A DNA stretch of 64,000 nt from an uncultured Shewanella sp. (GTDB lineage Bacteria > Pseudomonadota > Gammaproteobacteria > Enterobacterales > Shewanellaceae): assembly GCF_947501225.1 (NCBI RefSeq), contig NZ_CANMUW010000004.1, positions 1 to 64,000 of the forward strand, read 5' to 3'. The notes below the pieces were generated by a model, which was not told the origin of the DNA, ran no database searches, and saw nothing but the letters and a program-made list of their open reading frames with translations. Within the stretch, counting starts at the first letter, position 1, and every line of letters starts with the position of its first letter. Positions 46,680 to 55,741 of this stretch are shown here, piece by piece. The translations under genes and the position numbers were made by a program.

Positions 46680-48125
46680 GTGAGAAATATGATAATGGTT
46701 ATGGAAGAGTCTGCGACTACATTTCAACTTCAAACCGAAGATCTCTCCATTCTCGTGGTTGAAGATACCGAAAGTGAACGTTGTTTTATCAAGCAGTTAT
46801 TGAAAAGTATGGGGATAAAGGTTTCAAGCTGCAGCAGTGGCGAGGAGGCGATCGAATTCTTCCGGCAAGAGCAAGCCGACATCATCATCAGCGACTGGCG
46901 GATGCCTGGGATCAGCGGGCCTGAGCTCTGTAAATATCTCAAAGAGATGAACCCAAGCCTTTACATTATTCTGCTGACAGCAAATAACCAAACAAAACAT
47001 ACCGTTATTGGCATAGAATCCGGCGCCGATGACTTCCTGACCAAACCCTTTATCCCAAGCATACTTAAGGCCAGGGTATTAGCTGCTGCGCGCATAGTAA
47101 GCATGCAACGTCAGCTGAAAAACAGAAACAGTGAGCTCAGCAGGTCATTGACAAAGGAGCAGGCATATCTACACCAGATACAGAATGATATTGATAGCGC
47201 AGCCAGGCTGCAGGGTGCGCTGCTTCCGCCCTCGTGCACACTTCAGAACGGCTGGAAACTTGCCACCCAATTTCAGCCGGCACAAGAACTGGCCGGAGAT
47301 ATCTTTCAATGCTTAGAGATCGATGACTCTCATCTGGGTTTTTATCTTTTAGATGTCACAGGGCATGGAATCGCCGCCTCGATGCAGAGCTTTACCCTCG
47401 CACAAAGATTAAATTGCAACAGCTGTGACTGGGCAAGCCTGGACCCCGCACTTATCGTCAACCAATTAAACGCTGACTTTGAAGATCCTGAGCATTCAGG
47501 CAAATTTGCCACCTTAATTCTCGGAGTGGCCAATACAGTAAGCGGCAGAGTTAAATTAACCGTTGCCGGTCACCCGCTTCCCATACTGCTTAGCGGAGAA
47601 AAGGCAGAGCTGGTGAAACTGACTTCCGGCATACCCTTGGGCATAGACAGTAACTACCGATATGAGTTCGACACCTTTAACCTGAAGCCGCAGCAGAGCC
47701 TGCTACTCTATTCTGATGGTTTATATGAGTGCCGGCACCCAAGCTTTGGTGAGTTTGGACAACAGAGACTAATCAAGAGCTGCTCCAAGGCACACCAACT
47801 CGAACCCGAATCTTTACTTCACTACCTGTCTCACTCCCTCGACCTTTGGCAGCAGAAAGTCCCTCAGGATGACATCTCTATGATGCTGCTCTGTGTACCA
47901 AATCTTTCGGGCGCTGAAACAGATGACGAAAAGGGCCAGGGTGACAAGCCTGACTCGGGAAAAGGTTGCGCAAATAACCTCTCATGGGTCGATACGCCTC
48001 TGCCATTGAGTGACCAGCTTCTGATCGAGGGGGAACTGATTGATAGTGAACCAATAGTGGCTGAGTTAACCAGGCGCAGATATCCGAAAAATAAAATGAG
48101 CGGTGAGTCAATTAACAGTAACTAA
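46680..48125 (+). CDS. receiver-PP2C serine phosphatase (RsbU/SypE-like)
   Basis: This 481-residue cytoplasmic protein joins an N-terminal receiver domain (LSILVVEDTESERCF, phospho-aspartate in IIISDWRMPGISG) to a coiled linker and a C-terminal SpoIIE-type PP2C phosphatase. The phosphatase shows DSAARLQGALLPP, AGDIFQCLEI, LLDVTGHGIAASMQSF and VPQDDISMMLLCV with the metal-binding aspartates. Such proteins dephosphorylate a STAS protein to release it for partner switching. With the RsbW-like kinase gene next door it resembles Vibrio fischeri SypE split in two. The start is uncertain: GTG 46680 and ATG 46689, 46695 and 46701 are all in frame. The last 50 residues are low-complexity. Confidence 0.88.
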   Translation: MRNMIMVMEESATTFQLQTEDLSILVVEDTESERCFIKQLLKSMGIKVSSCSSGEEAIEFFRQEQADIIISDWRMPGISGPELCKYLKEMNPSLYIILLTANNQTKHTVIGIESGADDFLTKPFIPSILKARVLAAARIVSMQRQLKNRNSELSRSLTKEQAYLHQIQNDIDSAARLQGALLPPSCTLQNGWKLATQFQPAQELAGDIFQCLEIDDSHLGFYLLDVTGHGIAASMQSFTLAQRLNCNSCDWASLDPALIVNQLNADFEDPEHSGKFATLILGVANTVSGRVKLTVAGHPLPILLSGEKAELVKLTSGIPLGIDSNYRYEFDTFNLKPQQSLLLYSDGLYECRHPSFGEFGQQRLIKSCSKAHQLEPESLLHYLSHSLDLWQQKVPQDDISMMLLCVPNLSGAETDDEKGQGDKPDSGKGCANNLSWVDTPLPLSDQLLIEGELIDSEPIVAELTRRRYPKNKMSGESINSN

Positions 48126-48157
48126 ACAGAAAATATTGAGTTTGTACCGGAGGGTTT

Positions 48158-48550
48158 ATGAATAGTATTCAATTAAATTTATCTCAAAGTGTCTGGAGCA
48201 GTAACTTACTGTGTCAGGAGTTGGAGCAATTTCTGCAGCAAAACAGCGTACAGATCCAACAGAGGTTTAAAGTGATCACCTGTATACTCGAAGCACTATC
48301 CAATGTTCTCGAACATACGGATAACCAAGTCGAAGACATTGTCATCATCATGCATTGTAACCAGGATCGCATAACCGTAGATCTGTTAGATAAAGCCCCC
48401 TATTTGCCTATGGGCGATCAGGTTGAATGCCCCTCTCCCTTCTCTATCTCAGGCCGAGGGCTATGGATCATTCAAAACTGGATGGATCAGGTCAGATATC
48501 AGGCATCCGTTGCCGGCACACACCTTAGGTTAAGTTTATTGAGGAGTTAA
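48158..48550 (+). CDS. RsbW-like anti-sigma serine kinase (HATPase_c_2)
   Basis: This 130-residue protein has the GHKL ATPase fold of anti-sigma and anti-antagonist serine kinases. The N box is EALSNVLEHT (about residues 45-54), the first glycine box region is VDLLDKAPYLP and the second is ISGRGLWIIQNWMD. GGAGGGTTT precedes the ATG. It follows the PP2C gene by 32 bp, and the STAS gene starts the next unit, so together they form a kinase/phosphatase/STAS partner-switching set. Its substrate is inferred to be the STAS protein at 49138. Confidence 0.88.
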   Translation: MNSIQLNLSQSVWSSNLLCQELEQFLQQNSVQIQQRFKVITCILEALSNVLEHTDNQVEDIVIIMHCNQDRITVDLLDKAPYLPMGDQVECPSPFSISGRGLWIIQNWMDQVRYQASVAGTHLRLSLLRS

Positions 48551-48552
48551 TA

Positions 48553-48920
48553 TAGGACCGGCTTTAGCCGGGAATGATTAGATTCCTTGAATAAAAATTC
48601 GCGCCTAAAGTGCGCTCCTACGAAGAAGGGGGGAGATTGGAAAACAATAGTGTAGGACCGGCTTTAACCGGGAATGATTAGATTCCTTGAATAAAAATTC
48701 GCGCCTAAAGTGCGCTCCTACGAAGAAGGGGGGAGATTGGAAAACAATAGTGTAGGAGCGGCTTTAGCCGGGAATGATTCGATTCCTTGAATAAAATTCG
48801 CGCCTAAAGTGCGCTCCTACGAAGAAGGGGGGATTGGAAAACAATAGTGTAGGACCGGCTTGAGCCGGGAATCGCTCACCCCATGATAAAAAGCTTCATG
48901 GCTGAAGCCCACTCCTACAG
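48553..48920 (+). repeat. BIME/REP tandem array A, 100-bp units
   Basis: Three near-identical units begin at 48553, 48653 and 48753 (100, 100 and 97 bp), and a diverged fourth starts at 48850. Each unit has a REP head TAGGACCGGCTTTAGCCGG and an inverted mate ending GCGCTCCTAC. The array fills most of the 587-bp gap between the RsbW-like and STAS genes. No gene is present here. Confidence 0.9.
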
Positions 48921-48953
48921 CGGCTAAAGCGCTAATATGTGTAAACACCTCCT

Positions 48954-48966
48954 TTGCATTCTGCCT
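48954..48966. promoter_or_regulatory. LuxO-type activator box P2 (imperfect)
   Basis: TTGCATTCTGCCT matches eight of ten half-site positions of TTGCA-N3-TGCAA. Its centre is 91 bp before the -24 GG of the sigma-54 promoter at 49050-49065. Confidence 0.45.
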
Positions 48967-49049
48967 CGCAATTTCATTTTCCGCTTTAAACACCATGCTA
49001 ATTAAACTGCCTCCCTATATTTACCCTTTTAATTCAACAAGATAAATAT

Positions 49050-49065
49050 TGGCCTGAGTTGTGCA
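49050..49065 (+). promoter_or_regulatory. sigma-54 promoter P2, before the STAS gene
   Basis: TGGCCTGAGTTGTGCA has GG at 49051-49052 and GC at 49063-49064 ten bases apart, with TGGC and GCA matching consensus. The expected transcript start is near 49076, about 60 bp before the STAS gene. Confidence 0.6.
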
Positions 49066-49137
49066 ATCAAGCTTGTAAAGGTAAATAGTTTATATAAGTA
49101 AAGAATTCACCCAATAGTTCTCAGTAAGGAGCTTCAT

Positions 49138-49479
49138 ATGACATTTTCACCATTAGCACTCGACAACGCCTGCTTAATTACACTCCCGAAAGAGATGGTG
49201 ATGGCACAGACTCCCACCCTCAGGGCCGCGATCACACGTCAAATTGAAGCAGGTAGCAATAAACTCGTATTAGACCTGCATAAAGTTGAATATATCGACT
49301 CCAGTGGCCTATCCATTTTAGTCTCAGCATTGAAGCTCACTCAGAAAAAAGCCGGTGAGATCATTCTACTCTCCCCCTCTGACGGTGTTCGGGCTTTAAT
49401 CGAGCTCACGCGGCTCCATCAGGTATTTACTATCTATGAAGATCAAGCGGCCGCAATCGAACATATCTGTGAAACATGA
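49138..49479 (+). CDS. STAS-domain anti-sigma factor antagonist (SypA-like)
   Basis: This 113-residue single-domain STAS protein has the phosphorylation motif VEYIDSSGLSILVSALK with the conserved serine at about residue 57. LILDLHKVEY-type strand packing (here LVLDLHKVEY) and the end IELTRLHQVFTIYED are typical. AAGGAG precedes the ATG. STAS proteins switch between partners according to serine phosphorylation; Vibrio fischeri SypA, which begins the syp locus, works this way. It heads the unit that carries the export genes. Confidence 0.92.
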   Translation: MTFSPLALDNACLITLPKEMVMAQTPTLRAAITRQIEAGSNKLVLDLHKVEYIDSSGLSILVSALKLTQKKAGEIILLSPSDGVRALIELTRLHQVFTIYEDQAAAIEHICET

Positions 49480-49556
49480 TGCTTGCTCGGGTCCCTGCAG
49501 CCGTAAATGCAGCTCTAAACACCACTGAACTGCAATATTAAACCGGGAGTTGCCAG

Positions 49557-50861
49557 ATGTTTTTTGATTTTAAACAGAAATTAAAGGCAAGTTTATCACT
49601 GACTCTGTTCGGCCTTTGCTTGAATGTTACAGGTTGTGTAACTCCAACACTGACTCAAGAGAAGGAGCTTTGTCGTCAGGAAACCAGCTTCACAAAAAGC
49701 AGTGTCATTGAGGAGGGGGAGCAACGTGAAGTTAAACCTTGCCACTATTACGATAGCTCAACACCATATGTGAGAAAGAGGTGGCAAACAGACTCTCAGA
49801 AGCAACAGAGTTCTAACGAACAAGCTTCCTCACTGAGCGCTATAGAGATGAGAGGCTCAATTGCACAGCTCGAACTGCTCTCCCGCTTTAATGAGCTACA
49901 CCTGTCTGTTGGCGACAGGCTTAATATCGAGATCCTCAACGGAGAGGAGTTCAGCAGCCAGGTCGAAGTTAACGCCGATGGATATATCTACCTTCCCTTT
50001 ATTCCCGGAGTTGAGGCGCGGGGATTGAAAATCGAGGCACTGAAAAGCTGCATACGTCAGGTATTGATCGAAGAGCAATTAATGCTTGCCGGCTCTATCA
50101 GAATAAGCATCACCCCCCTGAAATGGGCACCTATCGAGGTAAGTGTCTCCGGCGCAGTTTTTGAGCCAGGCACTCACTTTATCAATCATAAGTCAGATAC
50201 AGAGATCACCGATGATAATGGCGGACATACGGGAGACCAGGCGTCAGGGAGAAGTATCGCCGCGGCGCTAAGATCATCGGGTGGTATCAGCCCTGACGCC
50301 GATATCAGTGCCATTAAAGTGACCCGTGGCCAACAAACTATCTCCCTTGATCTATCGGGGGCCATCACTGGCAGCTCTACCCCTCACCTGACGCTGATGG
50401 CAGGCGATCATATTCATGTTCCTCAGCTGAACCGGTTTAATGATGAGCTGGCCAGACCCTCGCAGATCACGGCTCCGGGCATCAGGGTGTTTATCTCTAA
50501 CCTGACTCAACCCGCCAGCAGTAACTCGCAGTCGGCAGTCGATACTGAAGCGACTCGCTTCCCCTACGGCACCCGGCTGCTTAGCGGCGCTATAGGTGCC
50601 AACTGTATCGGGGGGGCACAAAGCACCAATGCGAGCCGACACATAATATTGATCACCAAGAACCCGCTCACCAAACAGATAGATGTGGTCGAACGTTCGC
50701 TGGACAACTTAATGGCTCACTCGTGGAAGCCCAACATGAATCCGGTGCTGCTTCCCGGTGATGGTATTGCCTGTTACGACTCCGGCGTCACCAACATTCG
50801 TGAAATCGCCAAGACCTTCACCGAAATTTTGCTGCCCGCAACCTTGCTCGGCGTACTTTAA
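49557..50861 (+). CDS. polysaccharide export lipoprotein (Wza/SypC-like)
   Basis: This 434-residue outer-membrane lipoprotein has a signal peptide with lipobox NVTGC (about residues 22-26). It has the PES export domain beginning LSVGDRLNIEILNGEEFSSQVEVNADGYIYLPFIPGVEARG, then an SLBB-like segment (IEVSVSGAVFEPGTHFINH..RSIAAALRSSGGISPDADIS), and ends with a hydrophobic helix. Proteins of this family form the outer-membrane channel for capsule or exopolysaccharide. An inserted serine/threonine-rich stretch (DTEITDDNGGHTGDQASG) interrupts the SLBB region. GGGAGTTGCCAG precedes the ATG. It is second in the P2 unit. Confidence 0.88.
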   Translation: MFFDFKQKLKASLSLTLFGLCLNVTGCVTPTLTQEKELCRQETSFTKSSVIEEGEQREVKPCHYYDSSTPYVRKRWQTDSQKQQSSNEQASSLSAIEMRGSIAQLELLSRFNELHLSVGDRLNIEILNGEEFSSQVEVNADGYIYLPFIPGVEARGLKIEALKSCIRQVLIEEQLMLAGSIRISITPLKWAPIEVSVSGAVFEPGTHFINHKSDTEITDDNGGHTGDQASGRSIAAALRSSGGISPDADISAIKVTRGQQTISLDLSGAITGSSTPHLTLMAGDHIHVPQLNRFNDELARPSQITAPGIRVFISNLTQPASSNSQSAVDTEATRFPYGTRLLSGAIGANCIGGAQSTNASRHIILITKNPLTKQIDVVERSLDNLMAHSWKPNMNPVLLPGDGIACYDSGVTNIREIAKTFTEILLPATLLGVL

Positions 50862-50893
50862 GGCTTGATAGAGATATTCCCAAGGATGACAAG

Positions 50894-52303
50894 ATGAAAA
50901 ATAAACATCACCCTAGCCAGCTTCTATGGTTAAAGCGAGCCGCAATAAAGGGCAGCAGCCTGCCCGTTAATGCACGTCGCCGGGTGTATATAAAAACGGC
51001 GTTAGCGGCTCTTATCCTCATCTGGACACTGGTGATAGCAGCAATCGTCAACACACCCACACGCTTTGTCAGTAAGTGGACACTCATTCTGCCCGGCGCA
51101 GGTGCCGGAGCATTAGTCAACTTAGACAGCATAGGTCAAGCCACCAGCACAAGCAGTTCGCCCTACTCAAGCTCGGCTATCGATCCCAGAGAGAACTACA
51201 AGGCGCTCTCCATGAGTCAGGTCTTACTCGATGCCGCCGCCAAAGCGGTAAAGCTGACACCTCAAGCCATGGGCAAACCTAAACTAAAACTGCCAAACCA
51301 GACAGGCTTGATGCAGTTCAATATCAGCAGCAATACAGCACAAGGAGCGCAGGACAAAGCGTGGGCCCACTACCACAGTTTACAGGCCCTGCTGTCACAA
51401 CTCAGGGAAGATGAGATTCGCCAAAGAGAAGATGGGATCAAGATGGGTATCGATGGCTTCGCCACTAAGGTGAGTCAGAGTCAGGAGAAGATACTTAACT
51501 TTCAATCTCAGATTGGCCTGGTTTCACTGGATCAATTTAAGGAGCTCGCACTCACGATAGAGCGGCTCAGACACAACAAGGTCAATATGGTTTCCAAGCT
51601 ACAGGGGGTGATCGCAAGCCAAAAGATGCTGGAGTTGCACCTGTCTCTGAACGCCAAACAGGCTGCAGATCTACTCAAATTAAAGAATGACCAACTGTAC
51701 CAACAGCTACTGGTTATCTACACAGAGTCGACAACGAGTCTCGCCGAATTTTCCGGCCGCTATGGTAAGAAGCATCCCCAGATAATGACCCAAACTCAGC
51801 AGCAACAGGCACTTTTCAATGCTCTGAGAGAGCGTTGTAAAACGCTTCTGGGTTATCAGGATGACACCTTAATGCTGATGCTCTCTGCAGACGATATCGA
51901 TGGACGGGCACAACTGATGCGACAACTGCTCTCATTAACAACTGAAGCGGAGGGGTTAAGTCACGAGATCAGCGCCCTCACTCAGCAGATAAACGCCTGG
52001 GACACCCGTCTTGAAGACAGTAATGATGATGCGGCAAAACTTGAAGATCTTCACCGGGAGCATAAGGTGGCAACGGCGGTATTTACCTCAGCACTAGCGA
52101 AGATGGATGTCGGTAAAGCCGACATCTATTCCGCTTACCCTCTGGTTCAGCTGCTGGCTCCGCCAAGTCTGCCGTTAAAAGCCAACTCCATGGCAAAGGT
52201 TTTAACCTTGCTCGGCGGAGCGGTGGCCTCCATTTTCTCACTGGCAGGCTTATGCATCATGTGGATAAGAAAGCCGATACTGCAAAAGATCTTAACGACA
52301 TAG
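50894..52303 (+). CDS. Wzz-type chain-length/copolymerase protein without kinase domain
   Basis: This 469-residue inner-membrane protein has an N-terminal helix (LAALILIWTLVIAAIV), a long periplasmic coiled-coil region rich in Gln and Leu, and a C-terminal helix (LTLLGGAVASIFSLAGLCIMW). This is the polysaccharide copolymerase layout that controls chain length. The PSLV segment before the last helix reads SAYPLVQLLAPPSLPLKANS. There is no tyrosine-kinase domain, unlike Wzc, and no separate kinase was found in the locus. AAGGATGACAAG precedes the ATG. It lies 32 bp after the export gene. Confidence 0.88.
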   Translation: MKNKHHPSQLLWLKRAAIKGSSLPVNARRRVYIKTALAALILIWTLVIAAIVNTPTRFVSKWTLILPGAGAGALVNLDSIGQATSTSSSPYSSSAIDPRENYKALSMSQVLLDAAAKAVKLTPQAMGKPKLKLPNQTGLMQFNISSNTAQGAQDKAWAHYHSLQALLSQLREDEIRQREDGIKMGIDGFATKVSQSQEKILNFQSQIGLVSLDQFKELALTIERLRHNKVNMVSKLQGVIASQKMLELHLSLNAKQAADLLKLKNDQLYQQLLVIYTESTTSLAEFSGRYGKKHPQIMTQTQQQQALFNALRERCKTLLGYQDDTLMLMLSADDIDGRAQLMRQLLSLTTEAEGLSHEISALTQQINAWDTRLEDSNDDAAKLEDLHREHKVATAVFTSALAKMDVGKADIYSAYPLVQLLAPPSLPLKANSMAKVLTLLGGAVASIFSLAGLCIMWIRKPILQKILTT

Positions 52304-52317
52304 AGATGTCCGCCGCA

Positions 52318-52475
52318 GAAAAGGCTTTAACCGGGAACAGGTCTAAGCGTTATTAATAGCTTCGCGGCTGAAGCACGCTCCTACAGAGGGGGCGGTGTGT
52401 TTGTCTCTTGTATAAGACCGGTTTTAGCCGGGAAAAGTTGGGGATTACAGGAACGAAGCTTTAGCTTCTAGGTTA
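52318..52475 (+). repeat. degenerate REP/BIME pair between the chain-length and polymerase genes
   Basis: Two partial units are visible: GGCTTTAACCGGGAA..GCTTCGCGGCTGAAGCACGCTCCTAC (52328-52383) and AAGACCGGTTTTAGCCGGGAA with a decayed mate (52412-52470). They fill the 184-bp gap. Confidence 0.75.
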
Positions 52476-52493
52476 TATATAAAGGTAATGCAT

Positions 52494-53741
52494 ATGAGCA
52501 GAGACACGCTCAAACCACAAAACAGTGACGAGAAGCTCATCTGGGTAAGCATCACCTATACCTATCTGTTTTGGCTCCTGGGTGCCATGTACATCGTCGC
52601 CCCCGTCATAGGTTGGATCTTGCTCCTACGCATGTTCAAACGCTTTGTCTTTGACAGACAGGATTTCGTCATGACGACGGCTCAACTAAACTGGATAGCA
52701 GGCATGTGTATCATGCTGGTAGCGCTAGTGATCGCTCACTTTGACTATGAACTCGGCCTGCCAAAATTGATAAAATCCAGTATAGGGTGGGCAAAAGGCT
52801 GGGCACTGCTCGCCATTTTTCCCCTGATAGGCTCACTCAACATACGCCCGGAGATCATCTACCGAGCCACCTGCATCGTGTGTAAACACAGCCTCATCCT
52901 GTTTCCCTTTTGTCTCCTCGCCTGGGTCTTTGGATTACCGGGCACCATATATGTCTCGCCACTTAGTATCATAGGCGGGCCGGGCCCTGAGTTTTTCAGT
53001 GTCAGCCTATATGAGATAGACCCGGGCAGCGGCACCCCCAGGTGGCGGCTGTTTACCCCCTGGGCTCCGGCGCTGGGTATGATGGGAAACCTGTTTCTGA
53101 ACTTCGCCATGCAGGAAAAAGACAGATGTTTTAAAACCTACGGCATAGTGGGCAGTCTGCTGCTGGTCCTGATCTCTCAATCACGACTGGCTCTGCTCTG
53201 CTACCTCACCTTACTCGGGTATTTCGCCTTTATTCGCTACCATAGATCGCCCTGGCTCTACTTTATCACCACTCCGGTTACCCTTCTTTCCGGCATTTTC
53301 GGCACACAGGCGATCGAAAAGATTGAGATGAGTATCGCTGCAATAAAAGCCGCCAGAGCCGGCTCCACCAGAGTACGTCAACACCTTGCCGATATTGCAC
53401 TGGAGCGCTGGGCCAACGAAGCCCTGGTATGGGGCCATGGCATAGTAGAGCGTGGGCCGCACTTGGTTGAATATATGCCGATAGGCTCACACCACACCTG
53501 GTACGGCCTGCTGTTTGTGAAGGGGCTGGTTGGGGCGATCTCGCTCGCTCTGCCTTTTCTCGTCAGCTTCATCACCTTGATAGGCTCTATGTTTAAATCA
53601 CCGGTGGCCGCATCGGCAATGGCAGTATTACTGCAGCTGTTTCTATATACCTTCGGAGAGAATCTGGAGATCCTCGCCTATCTCTTCTGGCCGGGGCTGA
53701 TCGTGATTGGCATAGCCCATAAGCGTAGCCACCTTGCGTAG
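52494..53741 (+). CDS. O-antigen/exopolysaccharide polymerase or ligase (Wzy-like)
   Basis: This 415-residue polytopic membrane protein has about eleven helices and one larger periplasmic loop in the middle (PLSIIGGPGPEFFSVSLYEIDPGSGTPRWRLFTPWAP), followed by the conserved WGHGIVERGPHLVEYMPIGSHHTWYGLLFVKGLVG segment. This matches the Wzy/RfaL (O-antigen ligase-like) family. It probably polymerises lipid-linked repeat units in the periplasm. AAGG precedes the ATG at 52494 by eight bases; an ATG six bases upstream is also possible. It is the last gene of the P2 unit and ends 14 bp before the next REP array. Confidence 0.85.
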   Translation: MSRDTLKPQNSDEKLIWVSITYTYLFWLLGAMYIVAPVIGWILLLRMFKRFVFDRQDFVMTTAQLNWIAGMCIMLVALVIAHFDYELGLPKLIKSSIGWAKGWALLAIFPLIGSLNIRPEIIYRATCIVCKHSLILFPFCLLAWVFGLPGTIYVSPLSIIGGPGPEFFSVSLYEIDPGSGTPRWRLFTPWAPALGMMGNLFLNFAMQEKDRCFKTYGIVGSLLLVLISQSRLALLCYLTLLGYFAFIRYHRSPWLYFITTPVTLLSGIFGTQAIEKIEMSIAAIKAARAGSTRVRQHLADIALERWANEALVWGHGIVERGPHLVEYMPIGSHHTWYGLLFVKGLVGAISLALPFLVSFITLIGSMFKSPVAASAMAVLLQLFLYTFGENLEILAYLFWPGLIVIGIAHKRSHLA

Positions 53742-53754
53742 AACCGGTTTTGGT

Positions 53755-54058
53755 GTAAGACCGGCTTTAGCCGGGAAAAGCTTTTTCCATAATACAAGCT
53801 TCGCGGCTGAAGCACGCTCCTACAAAAGAGGTTAAGGCCCATTACGCTACCGGGTAAGACCGGATTTGATGTAAGACCGGCTTCAGCCGGGAACTGCTCA
53901 CTCCAATATTAAAAGCTTCGCGGCTGAAGCACGCTCCTACAAAAGAGGTTACGGCCTATTACGCTACCGGGTAAGACCGGATTTGATGTAAGACTGACTT
54001 CAGCCGGGAACTGCTCACTCCAATATTAAAAGCTTCGCGGCTAAAGCACGCTCCTACA
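53755..54058 (+). repeat. BIME/REP tandem array B, 116-117-bp units
   Basis: Units begin at 53755, 53871 and 53988. Each has GTAAGACCGGCTTTAGCCGG or a close variant and an inverted mate GCTTCGCGGCTGAAGCACG followed by CTCCTAC. The region lies in a 569-bp gap between the polymerase and flippase genes that contains no ORF of note. Confidence 0.88.
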
Positions 54059-54074
54059 AAGGGTCATTTTCAAT

Positions 54075-54087
54075 TCGCATTTTGCAA
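54075..54087. promoter_or_regulatory. LuxO-type activator box P3 (one mismatch)
   Basis: TCGCATTTTGCAA differs from the LuxO consensus TTGCA-W3-TGCAA at one position. Its centre is 103 bp before the -24 GG of the sigma-54 promoter at 54183-54198. Confidence 0.55.
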
Positions 54088-54182
54088 CAGATCAGCCGCA
54101 GAACAGAAACAGAGAAGCAGAACTCACGGCCTCACACCAATGCTTAAAATAAAACATCCTATTAAATCAAACAGCTAAACAA

Positions 54183-54198
54183 AGGCAACTAGTTGGCA
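54183..54198 (+). promoter_or_regulatory. sigma-54 promoter P3, before the flippase gene
   Basis: AGGCAACTAGTTGGCA has GG (54184-54185) and GC (54196-54197) ten bases apart, with GGCA and GCA conserved. A second overlapping frame, TGGCATGAAACCTGTA, is possible but has GT in place of GC. The transcript would start near 54209. Confidence 0.5.
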
Positions 54199-54310
54199 TG
54201 AAACCTGTAGTACATAGATAAAGGTAGCTAAAGAAGATTTAGAGAGGGGTTAAAGCGTCGTTGAAACACGTTTTTAATCACTCATCGATATCACATAAAA
54301 GGTTTCTTTA

Positions 54311-55741
54311 ATGAATACGACACCCAAGCCATCTACAGTAGCCGAACAACCGACTAAAAGTACTTTCTCGAAAAGTCTTTTCTGGTTAGGTTCGGCCCAG
54401 GTGCTTGGCCGTATCGTAAGGTTAGCATCCAGTATCATCTTGGCGCGCCTGTTGACTCCGGAGATTTTCGGACAGGTAGCCATCATTCTCGCCTGTTTCG
54501 AGCTGATCTGCACACCGACAAGGCGCATCACCTCGGCCGCATTGATCAAGATGGATGATGTATCGTTAGCCGCATCACTTGCCAATGCAAACAAAACCAA
54601 TTGGATTGCCACCTTAACCGCCTTCGTTGCCATGAGCTTACTCAGTTGGCCCCTTGCCCTCTTTAACCAAGACTCGACGCTTATCGCGCCTATGATACTC
54701 ATGGCAACAAGCTATTTGTTACTCCCCTTCGGAATGTTATACGCCGCAATTAACCTCAGGGCCAATAACATGCGCCGCGTGGGCCGGGCTATTCTGTGGC
54801 AGACCATCTTAGATGGGCTGCTGACAGCCGCCCTTGCATTAATGGGCCTGGGAATTTGGGCCATCATCTTGCCTAAGGTATTAGTCATTTTTGTCTGGAT
54901 TGCCATACACAGATATCGAAACCCGCTCCCACAACTTATGTCTCAACCACAAACAAGCCCTAAGCCACTAAAATCTGAGAGCGTGATAACGCCAAAAGAG
55001 AATACCTTCACCAGTTCAAACCATGCAAAGGCTGAACAATGGTCTATCGGTAAATTATTCAGCTTTGGTTCTCAGGTTGGCTTAAGCGATTTGAGCATCG
55101 CCCTGAGACAAAATATCGATTACCTCCTTATCGGATATTTTCTGGGCGTCGAAGCGTTGGGAGTATACTTTTTCGCATTTAATACCAGCTTAGGGATCAG
55201 CTTAGGGATCATCCAAAGTTATGGTACTGCCTTGTACTCCCACCTGTGTGATAAAACCGGACAAGTCTGGCATTCGACAGGCAATAAACTGCTTCAGCAA
55301 CGCTATGTGCATTCGCTGATACTGATCCTCAAGATCACCATTCCCGTTATCGTACTGCAATCGCTACTCGCTCCCCTCTATCTGCCGTTCGTATATGGAA
55401 CGCATTGGATAGAGGCCGGCGCACTTCCTGTATTTATTTTACTTTGCCTCAGTGGTCTGGTGAGGCCTCTTGGAGAGGCGAGCAGTCAGCTGCTCATCAG
55501 CCTGGGTGAGAGTAAATTAAACCTCTCATTTAACATTGGCTTTACCTTGCTATTAGCCATCACCATCGGCATATGCAGCCAATGGGGCTTAACAGGCGTA
55601 GCTCTGGGGATCTTAATCATCCATCTGATCGCAATGCCCGCATTCAATCTCTATATCCACTACTTTATCTTGAGCTCCCGTAAGGGGGAACAGCCAGACC
55701 AACTCAAGGGTTTTAACCAGGAGGTTCACCATGACGCCTAA
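54311..55741 (+). CDS. Wzx-type polysaccharide flippase
   Basis: This 476-residue membrane protein of the MOP/PST family has about twelve helices. The N-terminal family pattern is SLFWLGSAQVLGRIVRLASSIILARLLTPEIFGQVAII. The second half begins GKLFSFGSQVGLSDLSIALRQNIDYLLIGYFLGVEALGVYFFAFN. It flips lipid-linked oligosaccharide repeat units across the inner membrane. AAAGG precedes the ATG by eight bases. It is the first gene of the P3 unit and overlaps the glycosyltransferase by 11 bp. Confidence 0.9.
   Translation: MNTTPKPSTVAEQPTKSTFSKSLFWLGSAQVLGRIVRLASSIILARLLTPEIFGQVAIILACFELICTPTRRITSAALIKMDDVSLAASLANANKTNWIATLTAFVAMSLLSWPLALFNQDSTLIAPMILMATSYLLLPFGMLYAAINLRANNMRRVGRAILWQTILDGLLTAALALMGLGIWAIILPKVLVIFVWIAIHRYRNPLPQLMSQPQTSPKPLKSESVITPKENTFTSSNHAKAEQWSIGKLFSFGSQVGLSDLSIALRQNIDYLLIGYFLGVEALGVYFFAFNTSLGISLGIIQSYGTALYSHLCDKTGQVWHSTGNKLLQQRYVHSLILILKITIPVIVLQSLLAPLYLPFVYGTHWIEAGALPVFILLCLSGLVRPLGEASSQLLISLGESKLNLSFNIGFTLLLAITIGICSQWGLTGVALGILIIHLIAMPAFNLYIHYFILSSRKGEQPDQLKGFNQEVHHDA

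Noticed and set aside
48553..48920. CRISPR array
   Set aside because: The regular spacing of 97-100 bp comes from whole-unit tandem duplication; the sequences between palindromes are also repeated, so there are no unique spacers, and no cas genes are present.
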